From assembly GCA_900540995.1 (NCBI GenBank), contig UQHO01000025.1, positions 1 through 29,221 of the forward strand: a stretch of DNA of 29,221 nucleotides. Direction: 5' to 3'. The translations under genes were made by a program, and so were the position numbers. Positions 9,951 to 16,224 of this stretch are shown here, piece by piece (position 1 is the first letter of the stretch; every line of letters starts with the position of its first letter). Source of the DNA: an uncultured Collinsella sp. GTDB taxonomy: Bacteria; Actinomycetota; Coriobacteriia; Coriobacteriales; Coriobacteriaceae. The notes beneath the pieces are model-generated. The model was given only the letters and a program-made list of their open reading frames with translations, was not told the DNA's origin and did no database searches.

Positions 9951-9998
9951 ACCTGACCCCTTTGCACCACCACAAAGGTGCCTGGCCCCTTTGTGGTG
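9951..9998. repeat. Related intergenic repeat with nested palindrome
   Basis: AACCTGACCCCTTTGCACC (9951-9969) is close to the reverse complement of the element at 4043-4070. It runs into a perfect 11-bp inverted repeat (9968-9978 with 9988-9998, loop of 9). This is probably another member of the same dispersed family. Confidence 0.5.
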
Positions 9999-10006
9999 AT
10001 CGGCTG

Positions 10007-11152
10007 CTAAGCGGTGGGAAGCTCTGGCGTGTTAGCCGGCTGCTGCGGCTTGAGGTGGGCGTTGTGCCAGATGATTTGGATGATGTAGCCGAGCATAAAG
10101 ACAAAGGCCACGCCGCTGATGAAGCCGCCTACGAGGGGAAGCCCCGTGAGGGCGCCTGCGATTACGCCACCAGCGGCTGCCATGGCGTAGCGGTTCTGGC
10201 TGTGTCCGACCATGCGCGCGATCGCGCACCCTGCAAAGGCACTCGACACCAGCGCGATGCCAATAACACCGCACATGAGGGCTCCGGCAAGCGACAGACC
10301 AGCGATAGAGATAATTAGCAGTAGGACGGCGGGGACGATAGCAATCGTGCCCAGAAGACCGCTCACCCACAGGGGCATGGGGCGCTGGTGGAGCATACCG
10401 GCGGCGCTGGCAGTCGCACGCGGAAAGACGAGCTCGAGCAGCAGAGCGACAAAGCAGGTCGAGAGTGCCGCGGCGACGATACCGCCGATGACATCGTTAA
10501 CGGTGGAGGTGTCCTCGTTCTCGGTGCGGTCGATCTTGAGTGCGCCGACCTCGGCTCCCGCGGCGCGCTCGGGGTCCTCGGAGACGTGCGCGTTCACGGT
10601 GCCGGTGATATGGGCGTTCTTGCCCAGGATGAGCTTGTCGGCCCAAACCTCGACATCGCCCTCGACGGTGCCATCGATGGTCACCGTATCGCCCGCAAGC
10701 GCTGCCGACTTGGTGGAGCCTCGCAAGGCAACCGTCTCGCCTATCGCGTAGAAACAGTTGGCGGTGCTGTCGGAATTGAGAACGACATGCTGGCCAGCAA
10801 CGGTCACGCTGCCATCAACCGTGGTCTGGGCGATATCAATCGTGCGCGCCGCAAGACGAATGGCGCCGCCCACCGTGCAGTCGCGAATTGAGAGGGTATC
10901 GCCCGCGGCGATGATATCGCGGTCGATGGACACATCATCCAAGTTGAGGGCCTGACCGGCCCAGTACAGGTCACCCTCAACGCCGGACGGATTGGCGTCA
11001 TTGTCGGTCGCAAGTACGTTGCCTGCGGTGTCCGTGCCGGCGAACGACGCCGTGGGAAGCACGGTGATCGCCAGCGCGATGAGCGCGAATAGGATGGTGA
11101 TGCGGCCCCATGCTTTACGGCGCTGGGTCAACGGGAGTTGATTGCAGGGCAT
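10007..11152 (-). CDS. Secreted/membrane bactofilin-like (polymer-forming) protein
   Basis: This 381-residue protein starts at the ATG whose complement is 11150-11152, with AAGGA six bases upstream on the minus strand. An N-terminal signal sequence (residues about 16-38, ending TASFA) is followed by a right-handed beta-helix-like stretch of short repeats (DRDIIAAGDTLSIRD, GGAIRLAARTIDI, GSVTVAGQHVVL, GDVEVWADKLIL), as in bactofilin polymer-forming domains. The C-terminal half has four or five hydrophobic helices. Classical bactofilins are cytoplasmic cytoskeletal polymers. Here the signal peptide and the trailing membrane helices imply that the beta-helix faces the outside. A cell-envelope role is inferred; no enzyme motif is seen. 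Confidence 0.78.
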   Translation of the reverse strand: MPCNQLPLTQRRKAWGRITILFALIALAITVLPTASFAGTDTAGNVLATDNDANPSGVEGDLYWAGQALNLDDVSIDRDIIAAGDTLSIRDCTVGGAIRLAARTIDIAQTTVDGSVTVAGQHVVLNSDSTANCFYAIGETVALRGSTKSAALAGDTVTIDGTVEGDVEVWADKLILGKNAHITGTVNAHVSEDPERAAGAEVGALKIDRTENEDTSTVNDVIGGIVAAALSTCFVALLLELVFPRATASAAGMLHQRPMPLWVSGLLGTIAIVPAVLLLIISIAGLSLAGALMCGVIGIALVSSAFAGCAIARMVGHSQNRYAMAAAGGVIAGALTGLPLVGGFISGVAFVFMLGYIIQIIWHNAHLKPQQPANTPELPTA

Positions 11153-11258
11153 AGTGAATCCTTCGTTAGATACTCGGCATATACCTAACAGGGTACCCAA
11201 CGCGTGGGCGCTCTAAAAGAACCTCTCGGTTGCATTTCGAAGGATGAGCCCGCGCTAC

Positions 11259-11948
11259 CTACTTTTTGCGATGCAAAAAGCGCGCGATGTCTTCTTCGGT
11301 GGGGCTTTTGATGTCAAAGCGCAGCGAGAGCCAGCGCAGACCCATGGTCACGACAACGCATACGATCAGCGCGGCGACATTGCTCATGATGCCGCTCATA
11401 ACGAGACACACGTAGCTTGTCGATCCGGCGATGGCCGCGATGGCATAAAAGTTAGTGCGTTGGAAAATGCCCGGAACCACGCCCATAAAGCCGTCGCGCA
11501 GCATGCCGCCACCTACTGCGGTGAAGAAGCCCATCATGATGCAAACGACGGGCGCAAAACCGTAGACCAGTGCCTTGTCTGCGCCGGTTGCCGCATAGAT
11601 GCCGACCGAGATGATGTCGAGCAAGGGGATGAGTTTTTCGGGCTTGTCGACGATTGCCGGGAAAATGTAGATGATGGCTGCCGTGGCGATGGAGAGCGGC
11701 AGCGCCATTGGCTGGTTGAGGATGTAGACGTTGCCCACCTGCAGCGTCATGTCGCGCAAGAGACCGCCGCCCAGACCGCAGACCACCGCGAGCGCGACCG
11801 CGCCCACCAGGTCGAGCTTGTGCTCGCGCGCAACCAACACACCCGAGATCGATGCAGCGACAACAGCGAACATCTCGAGCCAAAACGGAATAGCGACCAT
11901 GGCATCCGAGGCATGTGAGGTAATGGTTATGGCGGCGACGACGGGCAA
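11259..11948 (-). CDS. TRIC-family cation channel (UPF0126) membrane protein
   Basis: The product has 229 residues and about seven membrane helices. The two internal repeats carry the family motif twice: GLGGGLLRD and AVGGGMLRD. Prokaryotic TRIC proteins form trimeric monovalent-cation (K+) channels; the substrate here is inferred from the family. The start is a TTG at 11948, supported by AAGGA seven bases upstream on the minus strand. The alternative ATG at 11900 lacks a ribosome site and would trim the amino terminus before the first helix. It lies 106 bases upstream of the bactofilin-like gene and may be co-transcribed with it. Confidence 0.88.
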   Translation of the reverse strand: MPVVAAITITSHASDAMVAIPFWLEMFAVVAASISGVLVAREHKLDLVGAVALAVVCGLGGGLLRDMTLQVGNVYILNQPMALPLSIATAAIIYIFPAIVDKPEKLIPLLDIISVGIYAATGADKALVYGFAPVVCIMMGFFTAVGGGMLRDGFMGVVPGIFQRTNFYAIAAIAGSTSYVCLVMSGIMSNVAALIVCVVVTMGLRWLSLRFDIKSPTEEDIARFLHRKK

Positions 11949-12061
11949 GATGGGGTCCTTTGGGTTGTGGGTTTAGACAATGCCCGTACATAGTACATGG
12001 TTGGCGGGCGTGGCGACCCTATTGCTCGGTAAACGGTCGGGACCGGGTATGGTCATAGGTT

Positions 12062-12131
12062 CCAAACATGTACATCAGCCTCCAAAGATGTCAAAAAATG
12101 TCGGTTTTGGAGGGTGATGTACATGTTTTGG
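12062..12131. repeat. Long palindrome, left copy of a terminal inverted repeat pair
   Basis: An imperfect 25-bp-arm palindrome (12062-12086 with 12106-12131) has a centre reading GATGTCAAAAAATGTCG. The whole element recurs in reverse orientation at 13264-13330 with only a few differences. It lies 20 bases past the stop of the minus-strand nuclease-like gene, so it could also serve as that gene's terminator. Confidence 0.85.
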
Positions 12132-12151
12132 TGTGGCGCGCTGGGATGACG

Positions 12152-13159
12152 CTACTCGGAAGGCGTGTCTTCGCCTTGCGCGCTCTTCCAGTTGCGGATA
12201 AGTGCCTTGCGCAGTTCGTTTTGCTTTCGCTGGTACTCGGCGTCCGTGCAGCGGGGCATACCGAGTGCTTCGCGAATGCTGTTCATGGCGCGATGAAAGG
12301 CAAGTTGACTTGCGAACTGTGCCGAGGTGAGCGTAACGATTCGATATCCCATTTGGGAGAGTACGGCCTCTCGTTCCGCATCTGCGCCCTTGCGCTCGGT
12401 CTCGTCGTGAAAACCGCCCTTATATTCGATGCCGAGTTCTCTGCGCTGATAAGTAACAAGAGCGTCGATTTTGAGCGATCGGGCTTTTGTGCAATGCCAG
12501 AGACGTTGAGGGATTTCGAGCGGTTTGTTGAGTTCGATACCTCTGATACCAATGCCGCCTTCGCTTGTTGGGAGCGAGAGGGTGATGGACGATGCGGTCT
12601 CCATGGGCGAGGCTGAGTGGTCGTAGATGTGTCTGAGCGCGAGTCTGGCGCGTGTGGCACCGGGTTTGCCAGGGTGCCGATCGAGTAGCTCGACAATTTC
12701 GTCCTTGGAGGTGGTGGCTGGTTGCTCAGTGTAAGGGTCAGAGGAATTGAGCCCCATGCGATAGTCGCCGCAAACTTCGTAACCATACTCGAGGTATTCG
12801 ATCCTATCCATCCACTCGGCAGCGAGCACGAAGGTGAAGGCTTCGTCGGTGATAAAGATGCCGGGCGTAAGCTCGTCAATATGGTCGTAGGGTAGGTTTT
12901 GGCCGAGAACGTGGCAGGTGACACCGTTGGTGCGAATTCGCTCGAAAGCAAATACTACGGAGATGTCGATAGTCTTGAGCATGGTGGACGGAATGCCGCA
13001 GTCGGTAAGTGCCTGCCGAATGCGCGCGATGCGTTGCTGGGTAGAGAGGCCCCGCACACCTATCTGGTAGTCGCGTTGTGCGACGGCTTGAACCAGGTTC
13101 CGCGGTGCATGATGGACGAGCCACGCCGTTTTATGCGAAATGAGAACAGGAGTATCCAT
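12152..13159 (-). CDS. SPMET/DUF559 PD-(D/E)XK endonuclease-like protein
   Basis: The product has 335 residues from the ATG complementary to 13157-13159, supported by AGAGG six bases upstream; a longer frame from 13234 has no such site. The middle holds the segment ARLALRHIYDHSASPMET and the GGIGIRGIELN motif typical of a large actinobacterial family, sometimes linked to AbiEi/DUF559. The C terminus is a Vsr-like PD-(D/E)XK fold: D232 (KIDALV), then E245-x-K247 (GIEYKG), then helical RKGADAEREAVLSQMGYRIVTLT. All catalytic positions look intact, so nuclease activity is plausible. Function in cells is unknown; defence or mobility is inferred. The gene stands alone and is bounded by two inverted palindromes. 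Confidence 0.75.
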   Translation of the reverse strand: MDTPVLISHKTAWLVHHAPRNLVQAVAQRDYQIGVRGLSTQQRIARIRQALTDCGIPSTMLKTIDISVVFAFERIRTNGVTCHVLGQNLPYDHIDELTPGIFITDEAFTFVLAAEWMDRIEYLEYGYEVCGDYRMGLNSSDPYTEQPATTSKDEIVELLDRHPGKPGATRARLALRHIYDHSASPMETASSITLSLPTSEGGIGIRGIELNKPLEIPQRLWHCTKARSLKIDALVTYQRRELGIEYKGGFHDETERKGADAEREAVLSQMGYRIVTLTSAQFASQLAFHRAMNSIREALGMPRCTDAEYQRKQNELRKALIRNWKSAQGEDTPSE

Positions 13160-13263
13160 TGGGGGCCTCTCGCTTCGAGCTGACACCAAACTCTTATGTC
13201 CGTTGAGGTGGGGAAATATACCGGATGCAAGCAAATCGACTCATGCTCGGTGCGCGTCGTATG

Positions 13264-13330
13264 CAAACGTGTACATCACACTCCAAAAACGACATTTTTT
13301 GACATCTTTGGAGGGCGGTGTACATGTTTG
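13264..13330. repeat. Long palindrome, right copy of a terminal inverted repeat pair
   Basis: Arms starting CAAACGTGTACATCACACTC and ending GAGGGCGGTGTACATGTTTG enclose the centre AACGACATTTTTTGACATC. That centre is the reverse complement of the centre at 12087-12105 with one change. It sits about 105 bases upstream of the nuclease-like start. Confidence 0.85.
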
Positions 13331-13385
13331 AGATATGGGCTGGGATCGACCACGATGGGGGCGTGGCTGAATAGGAGGGATGTTC

Positions 13386-13466
13386 AAATTTTGAGCTTTG
13401 CTCAAAATTTATCCGGTCGGCTTACGCCGACCGCGCTGCGCTAAAAACGCGCCACGGGCGCGTTTT
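13386..13466. other. Three stacked hairpins in a gene-free stretch
   Basis: Hairpin A pairs 13386-13395 with 13401-13410 (10 bp, AT-rich). Hairpin B pairs 13414-13421 with 13426-13433 (8 bp, GC-rich, loop TTAC). Hairpin C pairs 13444-13453 with 13457-13466 (10 bp) and ends in TTTTC, like a terminator. No coding frame is convincing here. The set may be a structured RNA or the scar of a mobile element. Confidence 0.5.
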
Positions 13467-13487
13467 CTTTACGCGTCGCGCCCTGGC

Positions 13488-13512
13488 GGGTTCGAATCCC
13501 TCCTCCTCCGCC
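13488..13512 (+). pseudogene. 25-nt fragment identical to the 3' end of tRNA-Ser (CGA)
   Basis: The T loop, T stem, acceptor 3' strand and discriminator of the minus-strand tRNA-Ser at 13577-13667 are repeated here exactly on the plus strand (positions 13488-13512 match the complement of 13578-13602). No other part of a tRNA precedes it. It looks like an integration or duplication scar. Confidence 0.8.
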
Positions 13513-13534
13513 GTATTTGCTTGTTAGAGACTCA

Positions 13535-13565
13535 AAACAAAAAAGCTCCCATTCTTGGGAGCTTT
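13535..13565 (-). terminator. Terminator of tRNA-Ser (CGA), minus strand
   Basis: A perfect 10-bp stem (13542-13551 with 13556-13565, loop of 4) is followed on the minus strand by a T-rich run TTTTGTTTTG. Confidence 0.85.
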
Positions 13566-13576
13566 CTCAACCAAAA

Positions 13577-13667
13577 TGGCGGAGGAGGAGGGATTCGAAC
13601 CCTCGTGACCTTATACAGGCCAAACGGTTTTCGAGACCGCCGCATTCAACCACTCTGCCACCCCTCC
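13577..13667 (-). tRNA. tRNA-Ser (CGA)
   Basis: A 91-nt class II tRNA with a long variable arm. The acceptor GGAGGGG pairs to CTCCTCC with one G-U, the discriminator is G as expected for serine, and CCA is encoded. The anticodon CGA lies at 13633-13631. It reads UCG. Confidence 0.96.
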
Positions 13668-13675
13668 GCGTGGGG

Positions 13676-13706
13676 TAAAAACAAAGCAGGCTCGAAGGCC
13701 TGCTTT
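13676..13706 (-). terminator. Terminator between the two tRNA-Ser genes, minus strand
   Basis: A 9-bp stem (13683-13691 with 13698-13706) with a 6-nt loop is followed on the minus strand by TGTTTTTAC. It ends the GGA gene's transcript, or attenuates it if the CGA gene shares the promoter, because no separate promoter is visible in the 9 bases before the CGA gene. Confidence 0.75.
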
Positions 13707-13715
13707 GGAATTAAC

Positions 13716-13806
13716 TGGCGGAGAGTCAGGGATTTGAACCCTGGAGACGCTTTTGACGCCTACACGATTTCCAATCGTGCTCCTTCGGCCACTCGGACAA
13801 CTCTCC
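13716..13806 (-). tRNA. tRNA-Ser (GGA)
   Basis: A 91-nt class II tRNA with acceptor GGAGAGT paired to ACTCTCC, discriminator G, encoded CCA, long variable arm and anticodon GGA at 13772-13770. It reads UCC/UCU. Confidence 0.96.
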
Positions 13807-13822
13807 GTTAAATGCGAAAGTC

Positions 13823-13850
13823 AGTATACACGAGGAATCGCAAAGTGCAA
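13823..13850 (-). promoter_or_regulatory. Promoter of the tRNA-Ser genes
   Basis: On the minus strand TTGCAC (13850-13845) and TATACT (13828-13823) are 16 bp apart, placing the start about 10 bases before the tRNA-Ser (GGA) 5' end. Confidence 0.55.
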
Positions 13851-14256
13851 ACAGAAAAGTTGGCATTTTTTAAAACGCTTGGCCGTGCTTGGCGCTGCAG
13901 TGGGGCTTGAGGTGCCAAAAAACGGCTTCCGACCAGCGTGGTTGATCAACTCAATTGTTCAAAAAAGGGTATTCATAAGCGACTTGGCAATGAATTTAAA
14001 AATCTTTGGGTGGTGCTGTGGGCCACTGGTATGCATTTTGCGACCACAGCCTTGTGCCCGTTGACCTGCGGCTTGGCTCAGCTTGTCCCCACGGCACCGT
14101 ATCTTGTCAACAGATCCGTCAAGCTTTTGGTCAGCATTTGGTTGGAATGCGCATGAAACGTCGTGCGAGTATGGGCATATGTGGAGGTCATGAGGTTGTA
14201 GCTGCATATTCTTGCAGCCTAGGAGGTTGAAAGATATTATTACCAAGTCTTTTCCT
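13851..14256. other. Gene-free stretch upstream of rpsF
   Basis: About 400 bases hold no convincing gene on either strand; the short open frames here lack ribosome sites and family features. A small hairpin (14201-14206 with 14213-14218) is followed by AGGAGG at 14220-14225 that has no start codon at a useful distance. The rpsF operon promoter should lie here, but I cannot place it with confidence. Confidence 0.4.
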
Positions 14257-14285
14257 GCTTCAGGCGCACCTTCACGACCTGAAGC
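14257..14285 (+). promoter_or_regulatory. Leader hairpin before rpsF, candidate S6:S18 regulatory site
   Basis: An 8-bp stem (14257-14264 with 14278-14285) with a 13-nt loop sits 27 bases before the rpsF start, next to the Shine-Dalgarno site. Many bacteria regulate rpsF-rpsR operons by binding of the S6:S18 dimer to such a leader. The position fits, but I could not confirm the conserved CCG signature in the loop. Confidence 0.4.
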
Positions 14286-14311
14286 CACATTTGCCCAGAG
14301 GAGGTGACAAT

Positions 14312-14605
14312 ATGAAGGCTTATGAACTGCTGTTCTTTGTTGACCCGTCGCTCGACCCCGAGACTCGTCTCGCTGTTATGAAGCGTATCGATACCACGAT
14401 CGCTGAGGGCGCTGGCAAGGTCGACTCCGTTGACGAGTGGGGCAAGCGCAAGCTCGCCTACGAGATCAACGACCTCACCGATGGTGACTACACCCTCATC
14501 AACTTCCACGCAGATCCTACCCAGATCGCCGAGCTTGATCGCGTCCTGCGCATCACCGACGCTGTGGTCCGCCACATGATCGTCCGTCGCGACGACCAGG
14601 AGTAA
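14312..14605 (+). CDS. rpsF: 30S ribosomal protein S6
   Basis: The 97-residue product begins MKAYELLFFVDPS; the ATG at 14312 follows AGGAGG at about 14298-14304. The S6 ferredoxin-like fold is evident: a first strand YELLFFVDP, a helix, the motif GKRKLAYEIN, and the strand YTLINFHADP with a last helix ending ITDAVVRHMIVRRDD. S6 dimerises with S18 on the 30S platform. It heads the cluster rpsF-ssb-rpsR-rplI, the order found in many bacteria. Confidence 0.97.
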   Translation: MKAYELLFFVDPSLDPETRLAVMKRIDTTIAEGAGKVDSVDEWGKRKLAYEINDLTDGDYTLINFHADPTQIAELDRVLRITDAVVRHMIVRRDDQE

Positions 14606-14653
14606 GACTGTCGTTTTGGACTGGGCTTGTGCCCCAAGAGGAAGTAGTGAGTT

Positions 14654-15106
14654 ATGAGCATCAATCGAGTGAACATCACCGGTAACCTCACCCGCGATCC
14701 CGAGCTGCGCGCCACCGCCGGCGGAACCCAGGTTCTGTCCTTTGGCGTCGCCGTGAACGATCGTCGCCGTAACGCGCAGACTGGCGAGTGGGAGGACTAT
14801 CCCAACTTTGTCGACTGCACTATGTTCGGCACCCGCGCCGAGGCCGTGAGCCGTTTCCTGGCAAAGGGAAACAAGGTCGCGATCGAGGGCAAGCTGCGCT
14901 ACAGCTCTTGGGAGCGCGACGGTCAGCGCAGGAGCAAGCTTGAGGTCATCGTCGATGAGATCGAGTTTATGAGCTCCCGTGGTGGCCAGGGTGGCTACGA
15001 CCAGGGCGGTTACGCCCCCGTAGCTCCCGCGCCCGCAGCACGTCCTGCCGCACCGGTGGCTACGCCGCCCGCGGTCGACGTCTACGATGAGGACATCCCG
15101 TTCTAA
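14654..15106 (+). CDS. ssb: Single-stranded DNA-binding protein
   Basis: The product has 150 residues. An OB fold covers about residues 1-108 (INRVNITGNLTRDPELR, then VDCTMFGTRAEAVSRFLAKG, then KLEVIVDEIEFM). A flexible Gly/Gln/Pro/Ala linker follows, and the acidic tip DEDIPF recruits partner proteins such as primosome and repair factors. SSB coats single strands during replication and repair. The ATG at 14654 is preceded by GAGGAAG. It lies between the two ribosomal genes rpsF and rpsR, as is common. Confidence 0.97.
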   Translation: MSINRVNITGNLTRDPELRATAGGTQVLSFGVAVNDRRRNAQTGEWEDYPNFVDCTMFGTRAEAVSRFLAKGNKVAIEGKLRYSSWERDGQRRSKLEVIVDEIEFMSSRGGQGGYDQGGYAPVAPAPAARPAAPVATPPAVDVYDEDIPF

Positions 15107-15133
15107 GGGTTGTTCACCTATTTTTGAGTGAGA

Positions 15134-15159
15134 GGCGGCTTCGGTTCGCCGAAGTTGCC
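15134..15159 (+). promoter_or_regulatory. Stable hairpin in the ssb-rpsR spacer
   Basis: An 11-bp stem with two wobble pairs (15134-15144 with 15149-15159) and loop TTCG precedes the rpsR start by about 20 bases. It has no T run, so it is not a terminator. It may be a processing site or adjust rpsR translation. Confidence 0.5.
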
Positions 15160-15178
15160 AAATGAAAGGTATTTTGAC

Positions 15179-15445
15179 ATGGCTAATGATTTTTCTGCAC
15201 GTCAGCCGCGTCGTAAGTACTGCCAGTTCTGCAAGGAGAACACTGAGTTCATCGACTATAAGGACACTCAGCTTCTCCGTAAGTACATGACCGACCGTGG
15301 CAAGATCAAGCCCCGTCGCGTCACTGGCGCTTGCACGCAGCATCAGCATGACATCGCCAACGCCATCAAGCGCGCCCGCGAGATGGCTCTCCTGCCGTAC
15401 ACCGTCCCCGTGGTTTCCTCTCGTGGCAACCGCGACCGCGGCTAA
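15179..15445 (+). CDS. rpsR: 30S ribosomal protein S18
   Basis: The product has 88 residues from the ATG at 15179 (AAAGG upstream). An in-frame start at 15128 would add 17 residues not seen in the family. The S18 core is clear: FIDYKDTQLLRKYMTDRGKI, then RRVTGAC, then AIKRAREMALLPY. CQFC near the front and the Cys in TGAC resemble the zinc-binding C+ form. S18 binds S6 on the 30S platform. Confidence 0.97.
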   Translation: MANDFSARQPRRKYCQFCKENTEFIDYKDTQLLRKYMTDRGKIKPRRVTGACTQHQHDIANAIKRAREMALLPYTVPVVSSRGNRDRG

Positions 15446-15460
15446 GAAGGGAGACGCATC

Positions 15461-16000
15461 ATGAAGGTTATTCTTCTCGATGAGATCAAGGGCAAGGGCG
15501 GCGAGGGTGACGTCGTAGAGGTCGCTCAGGGTTACGCTGAGAACTTCCTGTTCCCCAAGAAGCTCGCTGTTGCCGCCACCAAGGGCAACCTCAAGCAGCT
15601 TGACGAGCGTCGCAACAACATCGCCAAGCGCGAGGCCGTCCGTCTGGCTACCGCCAACGAGACCAAGGCTGCCTTCGAGGGCAAGACGGTCACCGTTGAC
15701 GTCAAGGTCGGCGACGAGGGCATCCTCTTTGGCTCCGTTACCGCCGCTATGATCGCTGACGCCATCAAGGCTCAGCTCGGTATGGACATCGACCGCAAGC
15801 GCGTCGAGCTCGGTAAGCCCATCAAGGTTGCCGGTGCCCACACCGTTGCCATCTCGCTGTACCGCGAGATCAAGGCCGAGGTTGTCGTTCTCGTCGGCGT
15901 TACCGCCGAGGAGCTCGCTGCCGAGGCTGAGGTCGAGGAGGCCGCTGAGGTCGCCGAGGCCGAGACCGCCGAGGTCGAGACTGAGGCTGCTGCCGAGTAG
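15461..16000 (+). CDS. rplI: 50S ribosomal protein L9 with acidic C-terminal extension
   Basis: The product has 179 residues. The N-terminal RNA-binding domain MKVILLDEIKGKGGEGDVVE, the YAENFLFPKKLA segment, a long central helix and the C-terminal domain up to EVVVLV are all present. L9 is usually about 150 residues; this one ends in a roughly 30-residue Glu/Ala-rich tail (from EELAAEA to TEAAAE). L9 binds 23S rRNA near the L1 stalk and limits frameshifting. GGGAGA lies upstream of the ATG. A terminator follows, ending the rpsF-ssb-rpsR-rplI transcript. Confidence 0.96.
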   Translation: MKVILLDEIKGKGGEGDVVEVAQGYAENFLFPKKLAVAATKGNLKQLDERRNNIAKREAVRLATANETKAAFEGKTVTVDVKVGDEGILFGSVTAAMIADAIKAQLGMDIDRKRVELGKPIKVAGAHTVAISLYREIKAEVVVLVGVTAEELAAEAEVEEAAEVAEAETAEVETEAAAE

Positions 16001-16032
16001 CATTTGCTGCAACGCAACAATCTTGTTCTAAG

Positions 16033-16071
16033 AAGGGCGCTCTGGGAAACCAGGGCGCCCTTTTGTTTTTT
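16033..16071 (+). terminator. Rho-independent terminator after rplI
   Basis: A 13-bp stem (16033-16045 with 16050-16062) with loop GAAA is followed by TTTTGTTTTTT. Confidence 0.92.
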
Positions 16072-16224
16072 GCGCTGAGTGAGTGTCATGGTGAACGTTG
16101 CGTCGAAGTCCTATATACAGGACCGTTCATCCGTTTGGTTCGGTGATGATTGGCGGCGCGCGGCGCGTTTTGGGACCGTAGCTGATACTATGGATGCTCG
16201 CAAGCGATATGAATGAGGATGCTC

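Noticed and set aside
13160..13234. A 25-residue N-terminal extension of the DUF559 protein
   Set aside because: No ribosome site precedes 13234, whereas the ATG at 13159 has AGAGG at the right distance.
13386..13602. A CRISPR-like or tandem repeat array suggested by the series of hairpins
   Set aside because: The hairpins differ from each other in sequence and length, with no regular spacer or shared repeat.
13753..14156. Short plus-strand open frames between the tRNA-Ser genes and rpsF
   Set aside because: The first runs through the antisense of a tRNA gene; none has a ribosome site or recognisable sequence.
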